From contig JAEEND010000018.1 in assembly GCA_016283575.1 (NCBI GenBank), positions 124,001-188,000 of the forward strand: DNA of 64,000 nucleotides. The letters run 5' to 3'. The position numbers and the translations under genes were made by a program. The stretch is from Lachnospiraceae bacterium (GTDB lineage Bacteria; Bacillota; Clostridia; Lachnospirales; Lachnospiraceae). The notes under the pieces are model-generated. The model worked only from the letters and a program-made list of their open reading frames with translations, searched no databases and was not told the DNA's origin. Within the stretch, counting starts at the first letter, position 1. Every line of letters starts with the position of its first letter. Shown here in pieces: positions 8,678-17,305 of the stretch.

Positions 8678-9538
8678 ACCCTCAGGATTCATTATTTTTG
8701 TAATGCTTGCCGCAACATCCGGATCCATTGCGCCGAGGATCTTTCCTCTTGTATCCGTGTCCATAACTTCAAGTATTCTTGCCACTAAATTCAGGTCATT
8801 TTTCATGCTTTCAAAAATGGATGCCGCCTGTTTTGGCTTCATTGCCGCATAGGCTTCCGCATATTCCTGAATCTCTTTATCTTCTTCAAGCTGCTTTATT
8901 ACCTGCTTATACAAAGCTTCCGCAGTGGTAGGATCAATGCTTTCATAATAAGCTTTATATCCTTCCGCGCCCGGTCCCTCGTCAGAATAGATGATCTCTT
9001 CGTAGAACTGTTCCTTGATTCGCTGGAATTCCACCTGCATCTTTTCAAATTCACGAAGGCGTTCAACTTCTTTTACCAGTTCGTCTATTTCTTCCGCATT
9101 GGTGGAGTTAACAGCCTGAGCATGCTCAAGTTCAAGTTCCAGCACATTGATATAATCAACGGCTTCCTTAAGACTTCTGTATCCGCCGTAAGCATTCTCG
9201 TCATCGTTCTCCGTAACGGAATCATTGGGCAGGATCATATTCAATACCGGCACGTCCTTAAGAAGAGGCGCCATTACCTCAGAACCCAGGCCCAGAACAT
9301 CAAGCTTTATGATAAGAGCGACGATGGCAAGCCATACAAGCACGATTATCAAAGTAACAAAGAATGTGGAAAAGCCTTTCGGGTCCTCCTCATCTTCAAG
9401 CTGCGCCTGCTTCTTGGCTATTTCCTTGGCACGCTTTTTTATGTCTTTTTTCTGTTTTTTCTCTTCGTCTTTCAGCCGCTTCCTGTCTTCTTTTAATTTG
9501 TTCTTTTCAACGGCAGATGCACTTTGTTCCTTAGCCAC
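8675..9538 (-). CDS. MotE-like (MgtE N-domain type) flagellar-operon protein
   Basis: A 287-residue membrane-anchored protein between fliJ and fliK. It has a highly charged Lys/Glu coiled coil (residues 9-50), one membrane segment (about 56-80, FSTFFVTLIIVLVWLAIVALII), another coiled coil (about 120-175), and a C-terminal MgtE-intracellular-N-like repeat (YAAMKPKQAASIFESM, then VARILEVMDTDTRGKILGAMDPD). This is the MotE/YlxF layout, proposed in the family to act as a chaperone for the stator. The GTG start at 9538 follows AGGAGG. Topology is clear; the exact role here is inferred from family and position. Confidence 0.85.
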   Translation of the reverse strand: MAKEQSASAVEKNKLKEDRKRLKDEEKKQKKDIKKRAKEIAKKQAQLEDEEDPKGFSTFFVTLIIVLVWLAIVALIIKLDVLGLGSEVMAPLLKDVPVLNMILPNDSVTENDDENAYGGYRSLKEAVDYINVLELELEHAQAVNSTNAEEIDELVKEVERLREFEKMQVEFQRIKEQFYEEIIYSDEGPGAEGYKAYYESIDPTTAEALYKQVIKQLEEDKEIQEYAEAYAAMKPKQAASIFESMKNDLNLVARILEVMDTDTRGKILGAMDPDVAASITKIMNPEG

Positions 9539-9554
9539 AAGTACCTCCTATGAA

Positions 9555-10016
9555 CTAAACCGCATTCTTGTTCCTGGTCTTTTCGCCGTACACGAAGCTG
9601 TTATGTTCATCATTGATCACACCCTCAGTGTGATTTTCTTCCTGCATATATTCTTCAAAGGCCTTTTCACGCAGTCGTTCGTACATTTTACGCTCTTTGA
9701 TCATTTCAACAAGTTTCAAACGTTCTTCTTCCACCCTGTTTTCCCAGTATCTGATGGTGGCCTTTTGGTCTTCGATATATTCTTTTATTCTTTCAATGGC
9801 ATTGCCATTTGCCAGGATATCCATAACATGAAGGCTTTCTTTTAACATGCTCCGACCTTCCTCTTCATAGAAAGCCTTGCGTGTATATAGCTCTTCAAGC
9901 TTTTCTTCTTCATCGCTTAAACGTTTTCGCGTGGAAGCAAAAACAGTCCGCTGCTGTTCTTCCAGTCGGATCTTTAAATTTAATACGCTTTGAAGCCTAA
10001 AGGAAAACTTAGCCAT
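9555..10016 (-). CDS. fliJ: FliJ, flagellar export chaperone
   Basis: FliJ is the coiled-coil stalk that links the FliI ATPase ring to the export gate. The 153-residue sequence starts with the typical MAKFSFRLQSVLNLKIRLEE and is almost entirely charged coiled coil with no membrane segment. It overlaps the end of fliI by 8 bases, so the two are translationally coupled. Confidence 0.9.
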   Translation of the reverse strand: MAKFSFRLQSVLNLKIRLEEQQRTVFASTRKRLSDEEEKLEELYTRKAFYEEEGRSMLKESLHVMDILANGNAIERIKEYIEDQKATIRYWENRVEEERLKLVEMIKERKMYERLREKAFEEYMQEENHTEGVINDEHNSFVYGEKTRNKNAV

Positions 10017-11337
10017 CTACTTCCCCTTCTTCAAGGATTGCGCCCATGGCACTTACGGTATCTTCAAAATCCACTTTCTCATCCGTAGCCTGCAAAAGAA
10101 AATTCTTTATTTCCCCATGCTTTTTGATGGCTTCATCGATCTCGGCATTGGAGCCCGCTTTATAGGCACCTATGTTTATAAGATCTTCGGCATCCTGATA
10201 AGTCGCCATGAGATTTTTGATATCTCCCGCTATCTTTTTATGTTCCTTTGTTGCCACCTGGGACATACAACGGGAAATGCTCTGAAGTACATCAATGGCG
10301 GGATAATGGTTCTTTTGCGCAAGTTTACGGTTCAATACGATATGGCCGTCCAAAATACTTCTGGCAGTATCGGTTATTGGTTCATTAAAGTCATCACTGT
10401 CTACAAGCACTGTATAAAGGCCTGTGATGGAGCCCCTTTCTCCTCTGCCTGCCCGTTCCAAGAGTTTCGGCATCTGAGCATATACGGAAGGCGGATAACC
10501 GCGGGATACGGGAGGCTCGCCGCTGGCAAGTCCGATCTCACGCTGGGCCATGGAAAATCTTGTCAACGAGTCCATCATAAGGAGCACGTCCTTACCCTGG
10601 TCTCTGAAATATTCCGCAATGGTGGTGGCGGTTTTTGCAGCCTTGGTACGTTCAAGAGCGGGCTTATCGCTGGTAGCGATAACAAGCACTGACCGCTTCA
10701 TGCCTTCAGGACCCAAATCTCTCTCTACGAATTCTCTTACCTCACGGCCACGCTCTCCGATAAGAGCGATCACGTTGATATCAGCCTTGGTATTTCTTGC
10801 AAACATACCGAGAAGTGTGGATTTACCCACACCGGAACCTGCAAATATACCGATTCTCTGCCCCTTTCCTATGGTAAGAAGTCCGTCAACAGCTCTAACC
10901 CCCAGGGGGAGAACCGTATCTATGATATCTCTTGACATGGGATCCGGAGGCAGCGCCTCGACAGGATAAGGAACTCCCGAAATCGTTGCTCCGTCCGTGG
11001 GGCGTCCCAGGCCGTCAAGAGTGTGTCCAAGAAGGTCGTCACTTACCGTAACTTCCAATGGATGATTTTCATTTTCAACAATACAGCCCGTGCTTATGCC
11101 GTCCACATTTTCAAAGGGCATAAGAAGAGTCTTTCCATCTCTGAAGCCTATGACCTCGGAAATCGCAAGGATATGACTTCCGTCCTTGGAATAAATGGAG
11201 CACAGGTCCCCAAGCTTTGCATCAGGTCCGAGACTTTCTATGGTAAGACCTACCACATTGGCAATCTTTCCCTGTGACTTAAAAAAAGTCCGGTTATTCA
11301 ATCGATAATATTTTTCAAAATCGATATCCAATGTCAT
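10009..11337 (-). CDS. fliI: FliI, flagellum-specific export ATPase
   Basis: FliI is the hexameric ATPase of the flagellar type III export apparatus, related to the F1 beta subunit. It shows a Walker A GIFAGSGVGKSTLLG (about residues 163-177), the catalytic Glu in GERGREVREF, Walker B DVLLMMDSLTRFSMAQRE and the family stretch SVYAQMPKLLERAGR. At 442 residues it is full length. Its ATG overlaps the fliH stop by 4 bases (ATGA). Confidence 0.96.
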   Translation of the reverse strand: MTLDIDFEKYYRLNNRTFFKSQGKIANVVGLTIESLGPDAKLGDLCSIYSKDGSHILAISEVIGFRDGKTLLMPFENVDGISTGCIVENENHPLEVTVSDDLLGHTLDGLGRPTDGATISGVPYPVEALPPDPMSRDIIDTVLPLGVRAVDGLLTIGKGQRIGIFAGSGVGKSTLLGMFARNTKADINVIALIGERGREVREFVERDLGPEGMKRSVLVIATSDKPALERTKAAKTATTIAEYFRDQGKDVLLMMDSLTRFSMAQREIGLASGEPPVSRGYPPSVYAQMPKLLERAGRGERGSITGLYTVLVDSDDFNEPITDTARSILDGHIVLNRKLAQKNHYPAIDVLQSISRCMSQVATKEHKKIAGDIKNLMATYQDAEDLINIGAYKAGSNAEIDEAIKKHGEIKNFLLQATDEKVDFEDTVSAMGAILEEGEVDG

Positions 11338-12221
11338 GAATCATTCTGTCCTTCACGGGAAAGTATTTTAAGTGTTCTCGTCAATTCTCTCAGTTCTGTA
11401 TCAATGCTGCAGTCTATGATTCCGTAGGGCGTTTCGATCTTAGCCTGACCGGGCAGCAAATCTTCTTTCTGGCGGATTTCAGGTTCAAGATTTAAAGAGA
11501 TCTTCTCTAAGATCGAAGCCTTCATGCCCATAAGGAGATCATAATCCGCAGGACTTATATTAATAACAATCTGTTCCTCGGTATCGATGGAAAGCAGGGC
11601 TCTGTTCAAAAGAGCCACCATTACGTCACGCCTTGAAAAGAAATTTTCCCCAAATACACGACTGTAGATATCGGTTATAACATCTACCATTTTGGGTTCT
11701 ATTTCTTTTAACTTATTTTCAAATTCAAGCTGCATTGCAGCGCGTTCTTCATTAAGAGCAGCTCTTTCGGATTCAAGCTCCTGATAAGCCAGAGCCTTAC
11801 CTTCTTCATAGCCGTCTTCCCTTGCCTTTTCAGCGCTTTCTTTTACATAATCCCTTGCATCTTCCTTGATCTTTTCAGCCTTTGCTTCGGCATCCTTTAT
11901 CATTTCGTCACATTCCGCTCTTACTTCCGCGGGGTCAAGAACAATGGGTGCATCGGAATCCTTAGTGAGTTCCGATATGTTATCTTCAGGTATTTCCGGT
12001 TCCAGGAAAACAGGATTCCCGTCCTCGTCAAACACAGGATTCCCCTCTTCATCGGTAAGGGGCACTCTTTCCTGCTCCTCAGGCACTTCATCGGTGCGTT
12101 CTCTAAGTAATCCGGATTCGCTTTCCTCGATGCGCTTCTTAACAAGGTCATTAACATCTATTACCCTGGTATTGTCTGTATTCAGCTGTACGAAACCGCC
12201 TTTAAGAATGTTACTAGACAA
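11334..12221 (-). CDS. fliH: FliH, flagellar export ATPase regulator
   Basis: FliH binds FliI and anchors it near the C-ring. The N-terminal region (residues 1-100) is acidic and rich in Glu/Pro. A long Ala/Glu coiled coil runs about 105-180 (AEAKAEKIKEDARDYVKES), and the C-terminal domain (about 185-290) resembles the ATP synthase delta/stator fold of the FliH/YscL family. The start is a TTG at 12221, overlapping the fliG end by 8 bases, with GGAGGA located in the last fliG codons. This start places the N-terminal SSNILKGGFVQL at the position typical of relatives. Confidence 0.88.
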   Translation of the reverse strand: MSSNILKGGFVQLNTDNTRVIDVNDLVKKRIEESESGLLRERTDEVPEEQERVPLTDEEGNPVFDEDGNPVFLEPEIPEDNISELTKDSDAPIVLDPAEVRAECDEMIKDAEAKAEKIKEDARDYVKESAEKAREDGYEEGKALAYQELESERAALNEERAAMQLEFENKLKEIEPKMVDVITDIYSRVFGENFFSRRDVMVALLNRALLSIDTEEQIVINISPADYDLLMGMKASILEKISLNLEPEIRQKEDLLPGQAKIETPYGIIDCSIDTELRELTRTLKILSREGQNDS

Positions 12222-13230
12222 CTATCTCGTCTCCTCCGCCTCGTGAAATTACAATTTCGCCGGCATCTTCCAGTTTTCTGATGATATTTACGATCTTCTG
12301 CTGTGCTTCTTCTACGTCCTTCATACGTACAGGACCCATGAATTCCATATCTTCCTTGATCATTACAGCCAGACGCTTTGACAGGTTGTTGAAAATAGCT
12401 GTCTGAACCTGTTCGTTGGCAGATTTAAGTGAAATAGCAAGGTCGTTATTATCAACTTCACGCAGCACTCTCTGAATAGCGCGGTCTTCCAGCAAAAGAA
12501 TATCTTCGAATACGAACATCTTCTTTCTGATCTCGTCGGCAAGTTCGGGCTCTTCGATTTCCAGAGTCTCCATGATATGTTTTTCCGTACCACGGTCTAC
12601 AGTATTCAAGATATCTACAACCGCATCTACGCCACCGATAATGGTGTAGTCCTGGTTGATAAGGGATGCAAGCTTGGATTCCAATACCTTTTCCACTTCC
12701 TTGATGACATCGGGACTGGTTCTGTCCATAACGGCAATACGCCTTGCAACATCGGACTGTCTGTCCGGAGGGAGCGCCGAAATGATAAGGGCTGCCTGGG
12801 ATGCTGAAAGGTAGGATAAAATAAGGGCGATAGTCTGAGGATGTTCGTCCTGTATAAAGTTGAGAAGCTGGGTAGCATCTGTTTTTCGCACAAATTCGAA
12901 GGGCTTAACCTGCAGCGAAGCGGTAAGCTTTCCGATAACATCCAAAGCTTTGTCAGAACCGAGAGCTTTTTCCAAGAGCTCTCTTGCGTAACCGATACCA
13001 CCTTCGGATATGTACTGCTGTGCAAGACAAATCTCGTAGAATTCCGCAAGAACAGCTTCTTTTAACTGCGGAGTTATACTTCTGGTATTTGCTATTTCCA
13101 GCGTAAGTTCTTCAATTTCTTCCTCTTTAAGATGCTTGAAGATCGTAGCGGAACGCTCAGGCCCCAATACAATCAAGAGAATCGCAGCCTTCTGAAGCCC
13201 CGTTACTTTTTCTTCTGTCTGTCTCGGCAT
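12214..13230 (-). CDS. fliG: FliG, flagellar motor switch protein
   Basis: FliG is the C-ring protein that contacts MotA and transmits torque. The 338-residue product carries the three FliG domains: N-terminal (TGLQKAAILLIVLGPERSA), middle with the EHPQTIALILSYL motif (about residues 125-140), and C-terminal with the torque helix charges in MFVFEDILLLEDRAIQRVLREVD (about 243-265). The length is normal. The spacing to fliF is 22 bases. Confidence 0.96.
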   Translation of the reverse strand: MPRQTEEKVTGLQKAAILLIVLGPERSATIFKHLKEEEIEELTLEIANTRSITPQLKEAVLAEFYEICLAQQYISEGGIGYARELLEKALGSDKALDVIGKLTASLQVKPFEFVRKTDATQLLNFIQDEHPQTIALILSYLSASQAALIISALPPDRQSDVARRIAVMDRTSPDVIKEVEKVLESKLASLINQDYTIIGGVDAVVDILNTVDRGTEKHIMETLEIEEPELADEIRKKMFVFEDILLLEDRAIQRVLREVDNNDLAISLKSANEQVQTAIFNNLSKRLAVMIKEDMEFMGPVRMKDVEEAQQKIVNIIRKLEDAGEIVISRGGGDEIVV

Positions 13231-13252
13231 TTTCTAACACCCCTTTAATATA

Positions 13253-14863
13253 CTAACCCCATTCTTCGCTGAGCCAGTTGCGAAGAAGGTTCGCCACTGC
13301 CTCGGGATTTTCATCCACGAATTTTTCAATGAGTTTCTTTGTTTCTGAATTTTCTTCAAGTTCGATATCGTCAAGCTGAGGCTCGGGATTGGACTGAAGA
13401 AGGGTTTCCACGGAAAGTTCCTCCGTTTCTTCCTCCTGCTTCTCCGTTCTCATGCTTCTCAATACCACTACTGCAAGCAAGCCTAAAATAATGACTATTA
13501 AAATAACCTGGATAAGGTCGTAAATATCTATGTTAAGTCCCTCGCTGTCCACGAAGAAGTTTTCTTCATAGGCCACGATGGTAATGTTGTTCTCGGGAAT
13601 ACCGCTGGCATCGGATGCCGCGCTTATAAGTTCATCGGATACGGGAACCACTCGTCTTTCCGAATTGGCTGCCTGATATTCTTCCCAGGTGATTCCGTCA
13701 AGAAGGCCCTGCTTCTTCGCATCATCCTCGTTGATGACCACATAATTGGTGGAAGAAACAGCAAGACTGGATGCCGCATAATCAATAACTCCCGCAGGGA
13801 TATCCTGATATTCGATATATTCGTTGGGAAGATATTTTCTGTATAACTCTTCGATTGTTTCCGAAGAATAATCATTGGTATTGTATTGATATGATGTTTC
13901 CGAATTGGAGTCGGTTCCGGGAACGCCGGAGGTTCCGCCGCTGGAATCGGATGTATAGCTTGATTCCTCGGAAAGAACGCCCTGGGACTGGCCTTCTGCG
14001 GGCGTATAATTGTGAGTTGTTTTCTGAGTTGTGGAAAAGTCAATTACAAGACTTGAAGAAACCTTGATGTCTCCGAATTCTCCCGTACCCTGGAGGATCT
14101 TCTTTACGGATGAGTTAACTAAATCCTCCGCTTCCTTCTTTACACCGAGCTGGCTGCTGGCGGTACCGTATACGGTTGAAGAATCGTCACCCGAAAACAA
14201 AAGATTCGCATCCATATCAAGGATAGTGATATCCTCGGTGGTCTTTTTACCGAGAGCCATGGCAACAAAGCGGGCAACATTGGCCGCCTGCTCATTGGTA
14301 AAGTCATCAGTAATATTAAGAGTAAGTGCGGCGGATGCTTCTTCATTTTTGGATAAAAGAGTTCCGTCGTTTTCGGGGATTGAAAGCTGAACTACCGCCG
14401 ATTTGATCCCGGTAATGCCCTGAGATAAGTCATTTTCCAACTTTTCTTCAAGATAGAGTTTATATTTTTTCTGCTTATCGGCTTCCGTTACGGTCAGGCT
14501 TCCCTGAAGAGCATCCTCGATGGAATAGCCCTTTACGGTAATGCCGCTGGCACCGAGGCTTACTCTCGCGGTGCTTATGTCATTTCTCGGAACGGAAATC
14601 CTTAGTCCGTCATCGGAAACCTTATGCTGAATATTATTATCATCGAGAACTGTTATGATCTCTGAAGCTTCTTTTGTGGAATCACACTGTTCCAAAAGCA
14701 CGAATTTGGGAGCAGAAAGAATCGCGTAGAGCACTACAAATGCAACCACTACCGCTGCCGAAAGAAGCACTATGTACGTCTTCTGCTTATTGGTAAAGCC
14801 GTTCCACCATTCTACTATTTTTTCCCATATTTCTTTTAACTTATTAAGAATTCTCTCCGCCAT
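13253..14863 (-). CDS. fliF: FliF, flagellar MS-ring protein
   Basis: FliF forms the membrane-embedded MS ring. The 536-residue protein has two membrane segments (about residues 28-47 and 440-463), two ring-building YscJ-like domains at about 50-225, a Ser/Thr-rich extracellular loop near 290-330, and a C-terminal cytoplasmic tail that ends in ANLLRNWLSEEWG, the FliG-binding peptide. GGGGAG precedes the ATG. Everything expected for a full-length FliF is present. Confidence 0.95.
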   Translation of the reverse strand: MAERILNKLKEIWEKIVEWWNGFTNKQKTYIVLLSAAVVVAFVVLYAILSAPKFVLLEQCDSTKEASEIITVLDDNNIQHKVSDDGLRISVPRNDISTARVSLGASGITVKGYSIEDALQGSLTVTEADKQKKYKLYLEEKLENDLSQGITGIKSAVVQLSIPENDGTLLSKNEEASAALTLNITDDFTNEQAANVARFVAMALGKKTTEDITILDMDANLLFSGDDSSTVYGTASSQLGVKKEAEDLVNSSVKKILQGTGEFGDIKVSSSLVIDFSTTQKTTHNYTPAEGQSQGVLSEESSYTSDSSGGTSGVPGTDSNSETSYQYNTNDYSSETIEELYRKYLPNEYIEYQDIPAGVIDYAASSLAVSSTNYVVINEDDAKKQGLLDGITWEEYQAANSERRVVPVSDELISAASDASGIPENNITIVAYEENFFVDSEGLNIDIYDLIQVILIVIILGLLAVVVLRSMRTEKQEEETEELSVETLLQSNPEPQLDDIELEENSETKKLIEKFVDENPEAVANLLRNWLSEEWG

Positions 14864-14893
14864 ATACTACTCCCCATGCGTATATTCTTAGGA

Positions 14894-15214
14894 TTAGATT
14901 TGCATATTCATTATTTCTTTATATGCTTCCATGAATTTATCCCTTACGGCAACGGTGTACTGAAGGGCTGTCGATGCTTTCTGAAGGGCGATCATAAGGT
15001 CATGGGTGCTTTCCGTCTCTCCCATGGCAAACTTGATCTCCTCATTTTCGGCATCGGATAAATAACTGTTTGTGGTATTGATATTGTCGATGGCATTGTT
15101 AAGCATTGTGGCAAAAAGACTGTCATTCTGCTTTACAGGTCTCATGATGGTGCCTTCACTGAGATCCTTTGTGCCTATGATCGACGAAGTACCGAGTAAA
15201 CTGTTTACGTCCAT
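14894..15214 (-). CDS. fliE: FliE, basal-body rod/MS-ring adapter
   Basis: FliE joins the MS ring to the proximal rod. The 106-residue protein has the family's C-terminal helical pattern (FAMGETESTHDLMIALQKASTA, then YTVAVRDKFMEAYKEIMNMQI). It is the third gene of the operon, 12 bases after flgC, with AAGGAGG upstream of the ATG. Confidence 0.93.
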   Translation of the reverse strand: MDVNSLLGTSSIIGTKDLSEGTIMRPVKQNDSLFATMLNNAIDNINTTNSYLSDAENEEIKFAMGETESTHDLMIALQKASTALQYTVAVRDKFMEAYKEIMNMQI

Positions 15215-15226
15215 TTATCTGCCTCC

Positions 15227-15670
15227 TTATTTGTTAAGCTCCAGTCCCTTTAAAGCCATGGATTTGCTTGCATTAAATGCAGTTGCGTTGGCTTCGTAGG
15301 AACGGGTCGCATCAATAAGATTGGTCATTTCCGTAATGATATTTACGTTGGGATAGGTAACATATCCGTTTTCATCGGCATCGGGATGTGCAGGATCATA
15401 TACCATGTTCATCTCCGTAACCTGATCTTCGTAAACACCTGCCACTCTGACACCTTCTCCGGAATACTTATCCATGGAGTGGTTTAAAACTCTTGAAAAG
15501 GGTGTCTGTCCGCCTTTTTCCGCAAAAGTCACCACCTTACGGACATAAGGTGTGCCGTCCTTGGTTCTTGTGGTATTGGCATTGGCAACGTTCTCGGAAA
15601 TAATATCCATTCTGTAACGCTGGGCCGTAAGACCGGACGCATTTATGTCAAAAGAAGTAAACATGCTCAT
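15227..15670 (-). CDS. flgC: FlgC, flagellar rod protein
   Basis: FlgC is a proximal rod subunit. The N-terminus MSMFTSFDINASGLTAQRYR and ISENVANANTTRT are the axial-family signature, and the C-terminal helix (ATRSYEANATAFNASKSM, then LKGLELNK) completes it. At 147 residues it is of normal length. AGGAGG lies 8 bases before the ATG. It follows flgB by 12 bases. Confidence 0.95.
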   Translation of the reverse strand: MSMFTSFDINASGLTAQRYRMDIISENVANANTTRTKDGTPYVRKVVTFAEKGGQTPFSRVLNHSMDKYSGEGVRVAGVYEDQVTEMNMVYDPAHPDADENGYVTYPNVNIITEMTNLIDATRSYEANATAFNASKSMALKGLELNK

Positions 15671-15682
15671 AAATCACACCTC

Positions 15683-16072
15683 CTACTGCATTGCTCTCTG
15701 AAGGTTATTGAATTCCTGACTTATACTGTTAAGAAGACCTTCATACATAAGCTGATTCTTAGCAAGAATCGTGTTTTCGGTTTCGATGTCCACGTTGTTA
15801 CCGTCAAGACGATAAGCATATCCCGCATAATCTTTATAGGTGCGGGCCTGCAGCCTGTCGGTGCTTAAGTTTTTCACCTTTTCGTCCATGGAGCTGTAAG
15901 GAGATCTGAGCAATGCTCTTTTAAGCTCTTTCTGGAAGGTAACATCCTCTCTTTTGTAGTTAGGAGTATCAACATTCGCGATATTGTTGGCTATAGCTTC
16001 GTTCCTTAACCAGGAAGCATCCGCCGCTTTATCAAGGACGTTGATATAGTCAAAAGCATTTGATTTAATCAT
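15683..16072 (-). CDS. flgB: FlgB, flagellar rod protein; first gene of the operon
   Basis: FlgB is a proximal rod subunit. The motif LRNEAIANNIANVDTPNYKRE (residues about 21-41) is diagnostic; the protein has 129 residues. It is the first gene of the flagellar operon, with AAAGGAG 5 bases upstream of the ATG. The 268 bases between it and codY hold the promoter and other regulatory signals listed separately. Confidence 0.95.
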   Translation of the reverse strand: MIKSNAFDYINVLDKAADASWLRNEAIANNIANVDTPNYKREDVTFQKELKRALLRSPYSSMDEKVKNLSTDRLQARTYKDYAGYAYRLDGNNVDIETENTILAKNQLMYEGLLNSISQEFNNLQRAMQ

Positions 16073-16124
16073 TTTGCTCCTTTCGTGAGTGTTACGCCTG
16101 TGTATAATCCACCCACCTTATTTT

Positions 16125-16152
16125 ATTATAAAGTTTTTTATGAAAAACACAA
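16125..16152 (-). promoter_or_regulatory. Sigma-A type promoter of the flagellar operon
   Basis: On the minus strand TTGTGT (16147-16152) is separated by 16 bases from a perfect TATAAT (16125-16130), about 50 bases before the flgB ATG. The -35 is poor, which fits a promoter that needs an activator or is kept low. It overlaps one arm of an inverted repeat. Confidence 0.6.
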
Positions 16153-16186
16153 GATGATTTTCAATAAAAACCACATAATCTTGTGT
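16147..16186. repeat. Inverted repeat at the flagellar promoter, with CodY-like site
   Basis: ACACAAGAT at 16147-16155 and its exact complement ATCTTGTGT at 16178-16186 flank 22 bases. The promoter-proximal arm covers the -35 hexamer. The bases between (16156-16170) match the CodY consensus AATTTTCWGAAAATT at 10 of 15 positions. It could be an operator; the CodY match alone is weak. Confidence 0.45.
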
Positions 16187-16196
16187 ATTTTTTGAT

Positions 16197-16220
16197 TTAT
16201 CGGCACTAAATGTAGGTTTA
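16197..16220 (-). promoter_or_regulatory. Possible sigma-28 promoter before flgB
   Basis: GCCGATAA (complement at 16197-16204) is an exact sigma-28 -10 variant, and TAAA lies upstream of it, but the spacer is only 12 bases rather than about 15. It may be a poor or non-functional promoter. Confidence 0.35.
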
Positions 16221-16264
16221 CATAATTATTATCGACTGCCCGGAAATGCCGTAAAAACAACAAT

Positions 16265-16292
16265 AAAAGGGACTTTTTGCAAAGTCCCTTTT
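16265..16292 (-). terminator. Terminator after codY
   Basis: A perfect 12-bp stem (AAAAGGGACTTT with its complement) closes a 4-base loop, and the 3' arm ends in TTTT on the transcribed strand. It lies between the codY stop and the flgB promoter and separates the two transcripts. Confidence 0.75.
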
Positions 16293-16340
16293 CAAAGATT
16301 GTAGTCCGTTACGTCTTATATATCGGATGTATTTTTCAAT

Positions 16341-17126
16341 TTATAAAGTCTTATCTCTTTTTAATTTTTCGATCTCTTCAAAGACCACATCATTTAATAC
16401 CTTGATGTATGTTCCCTTCATACCGGAGGATCTTGATTCTATTACGCCGGCACTTTCAAATTTTCTCAATGCATTTACGATAACGGAACGGGTGATTCCC
16501 ACTCTGTCCGCGATCTTGCTGGCAACAAGGATTCCTTCCATGCCGTTTAATTCGTCAAATATATGAGTAATAGCTTCCATTTCGGAGAAAGAAAGTGTAC
16601 TGATGGCACTTCTTACCACGGCAAGCTTTCTGGATTCTTCAGCATTTTCCTCGTTAACGGCACGTAACATTTCAAGGCCCACAACGGTGGTTCCGTATTC
16701 ACAAAGAATGATATCGTCGATATCATACTGAGTATTGGTCTTATATACAAATAACGTTCCGAGTCTCTCTCCCGCTATCTCGATAGGGGATATGACCGCC
16801 TGGAATTTATGCACGTCGGTACTTTCAAAACCGAGGGTTTCAAGATTTACATTTTCTTTTGTGGAAAGTACGGAAAGAAGACGTTCATTAAGCATGCCGT
16901 CGATAAAACCGCCAACGTTGTTCTGTAAAAGCTCGCTGATGGTCTCAACACCGGGAGTCATGCCCACGCCCAAAACTTTACCTTTACGACTGATCACAAG
17001 AATGTTAGAGTTAAGGATTTCTCTCATAACCTTACAGATATCGTTGAATACAACCTTACTGGAATTGTTGTTATGAAGTAATTTTCCGATTTTTCTTGTT
17101 TTGTCCAATAACTGTACACTGCTCAT
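16341..17126 (-). CDS. codY: CodY, GTP- and branched-chain amino acid-sensing regulator
   Basis: CodY is the global repressor of low-GC Gram-positives that binds DNA when GTP and branched-chain amino acids are plentiful. The N-terminal GAF-like domain (MSSVQLLDKTRKIGKLL onward, residues 1-155) and the C-terminal winged helix-turn-helix (ASKIADRVGITRSVIVNALRK, about 205-225) match the family, and 261 residues is the normal length. I use the ATG at 17126, preceded by GGAGGAACAACC; upstream in-frame starts have no ribosome site. The topA-codY-flgB order is conserved in relatives. Candidate target sites occur in this window at the lysR, codY and flagellar promoters. Confidence 0.96.
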   Translation of the reverse strand: MSSVQLLDKTRKIGKLLHNNNSSKVVFNDICKVMREILNSNILVISRKGKVLGVGMTPGVETISELLQNNVGGFIDGMLNERLLSVLSTKENVNLETLGFESTDVHKFQAVISPIEIAGERLGTLFVYKTNTQYDIDDIILCEYGTTVVGLEMLRAVNEENAEESRKLAVVRSAISTLSFSEMEAITHIFDELNGMEGILVASKIADRVGITRSVIVNALRKFESAGVIESRSSGMKGTYIKVLNDVVFEEIEKLKRDKTL

Positions 17127-17181
17127 ATGGTTGTTCCTCCTAAAGCGCACAAAAAGCCTGTTATCCGATAATTGTGTTGAC

Positions 17182-17210
17182 ATTGTAGCATAATTTTTGC
17201 AAAAATTCAA
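17182..17210 (-). promoter_or_regulatory. codY promoter
   Basis: TTGAAT (17205-17210), a 17-base spacer and TACAAT (17182-17187), about 55 bases before the codY start. The spacer and -35 include the 16-base palindrome AATTTTTGCAAAAATT, which matches the CodY box at 11 of 15 positions and may serve autoregulation. Confidence 0.65.
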
Positions 17211-17264
17211 ACATCTATTAGGCCGAATACAGAAATTTCTAATTTTTCCTATAATTCGCACAAT

Positions 17265-17292
17265 GACCCCTGCCTAAATTACTGCAGGGGTC
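17265..17292. terminator. Hairpin after topA
   Basis: GACCCCTGC and its complement form a 9-bp stem with a 10-base loop directly behind the topA stop. There is no T-tract on the minus strand, so it is at best a weak or factor-assisted terminator between topA and codY. Confidence 0.5.
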
Positions 17293-17305
17293 TTAGTTAC
17301 GATTA

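Noticed and set aside
9225-9845. Plus-strand open frame of about 200 codons over the MotE-like gene and fliJ
   Set aside because: Phe/Ser-rich low-complexity shadow of Lys/Glu coiled coils on the other strand, spanning two real genes.
16103-16108. TATAAT on the plus strand near the flgB start
   Set aside because: No -35 partner and no plus-strand gene follows.
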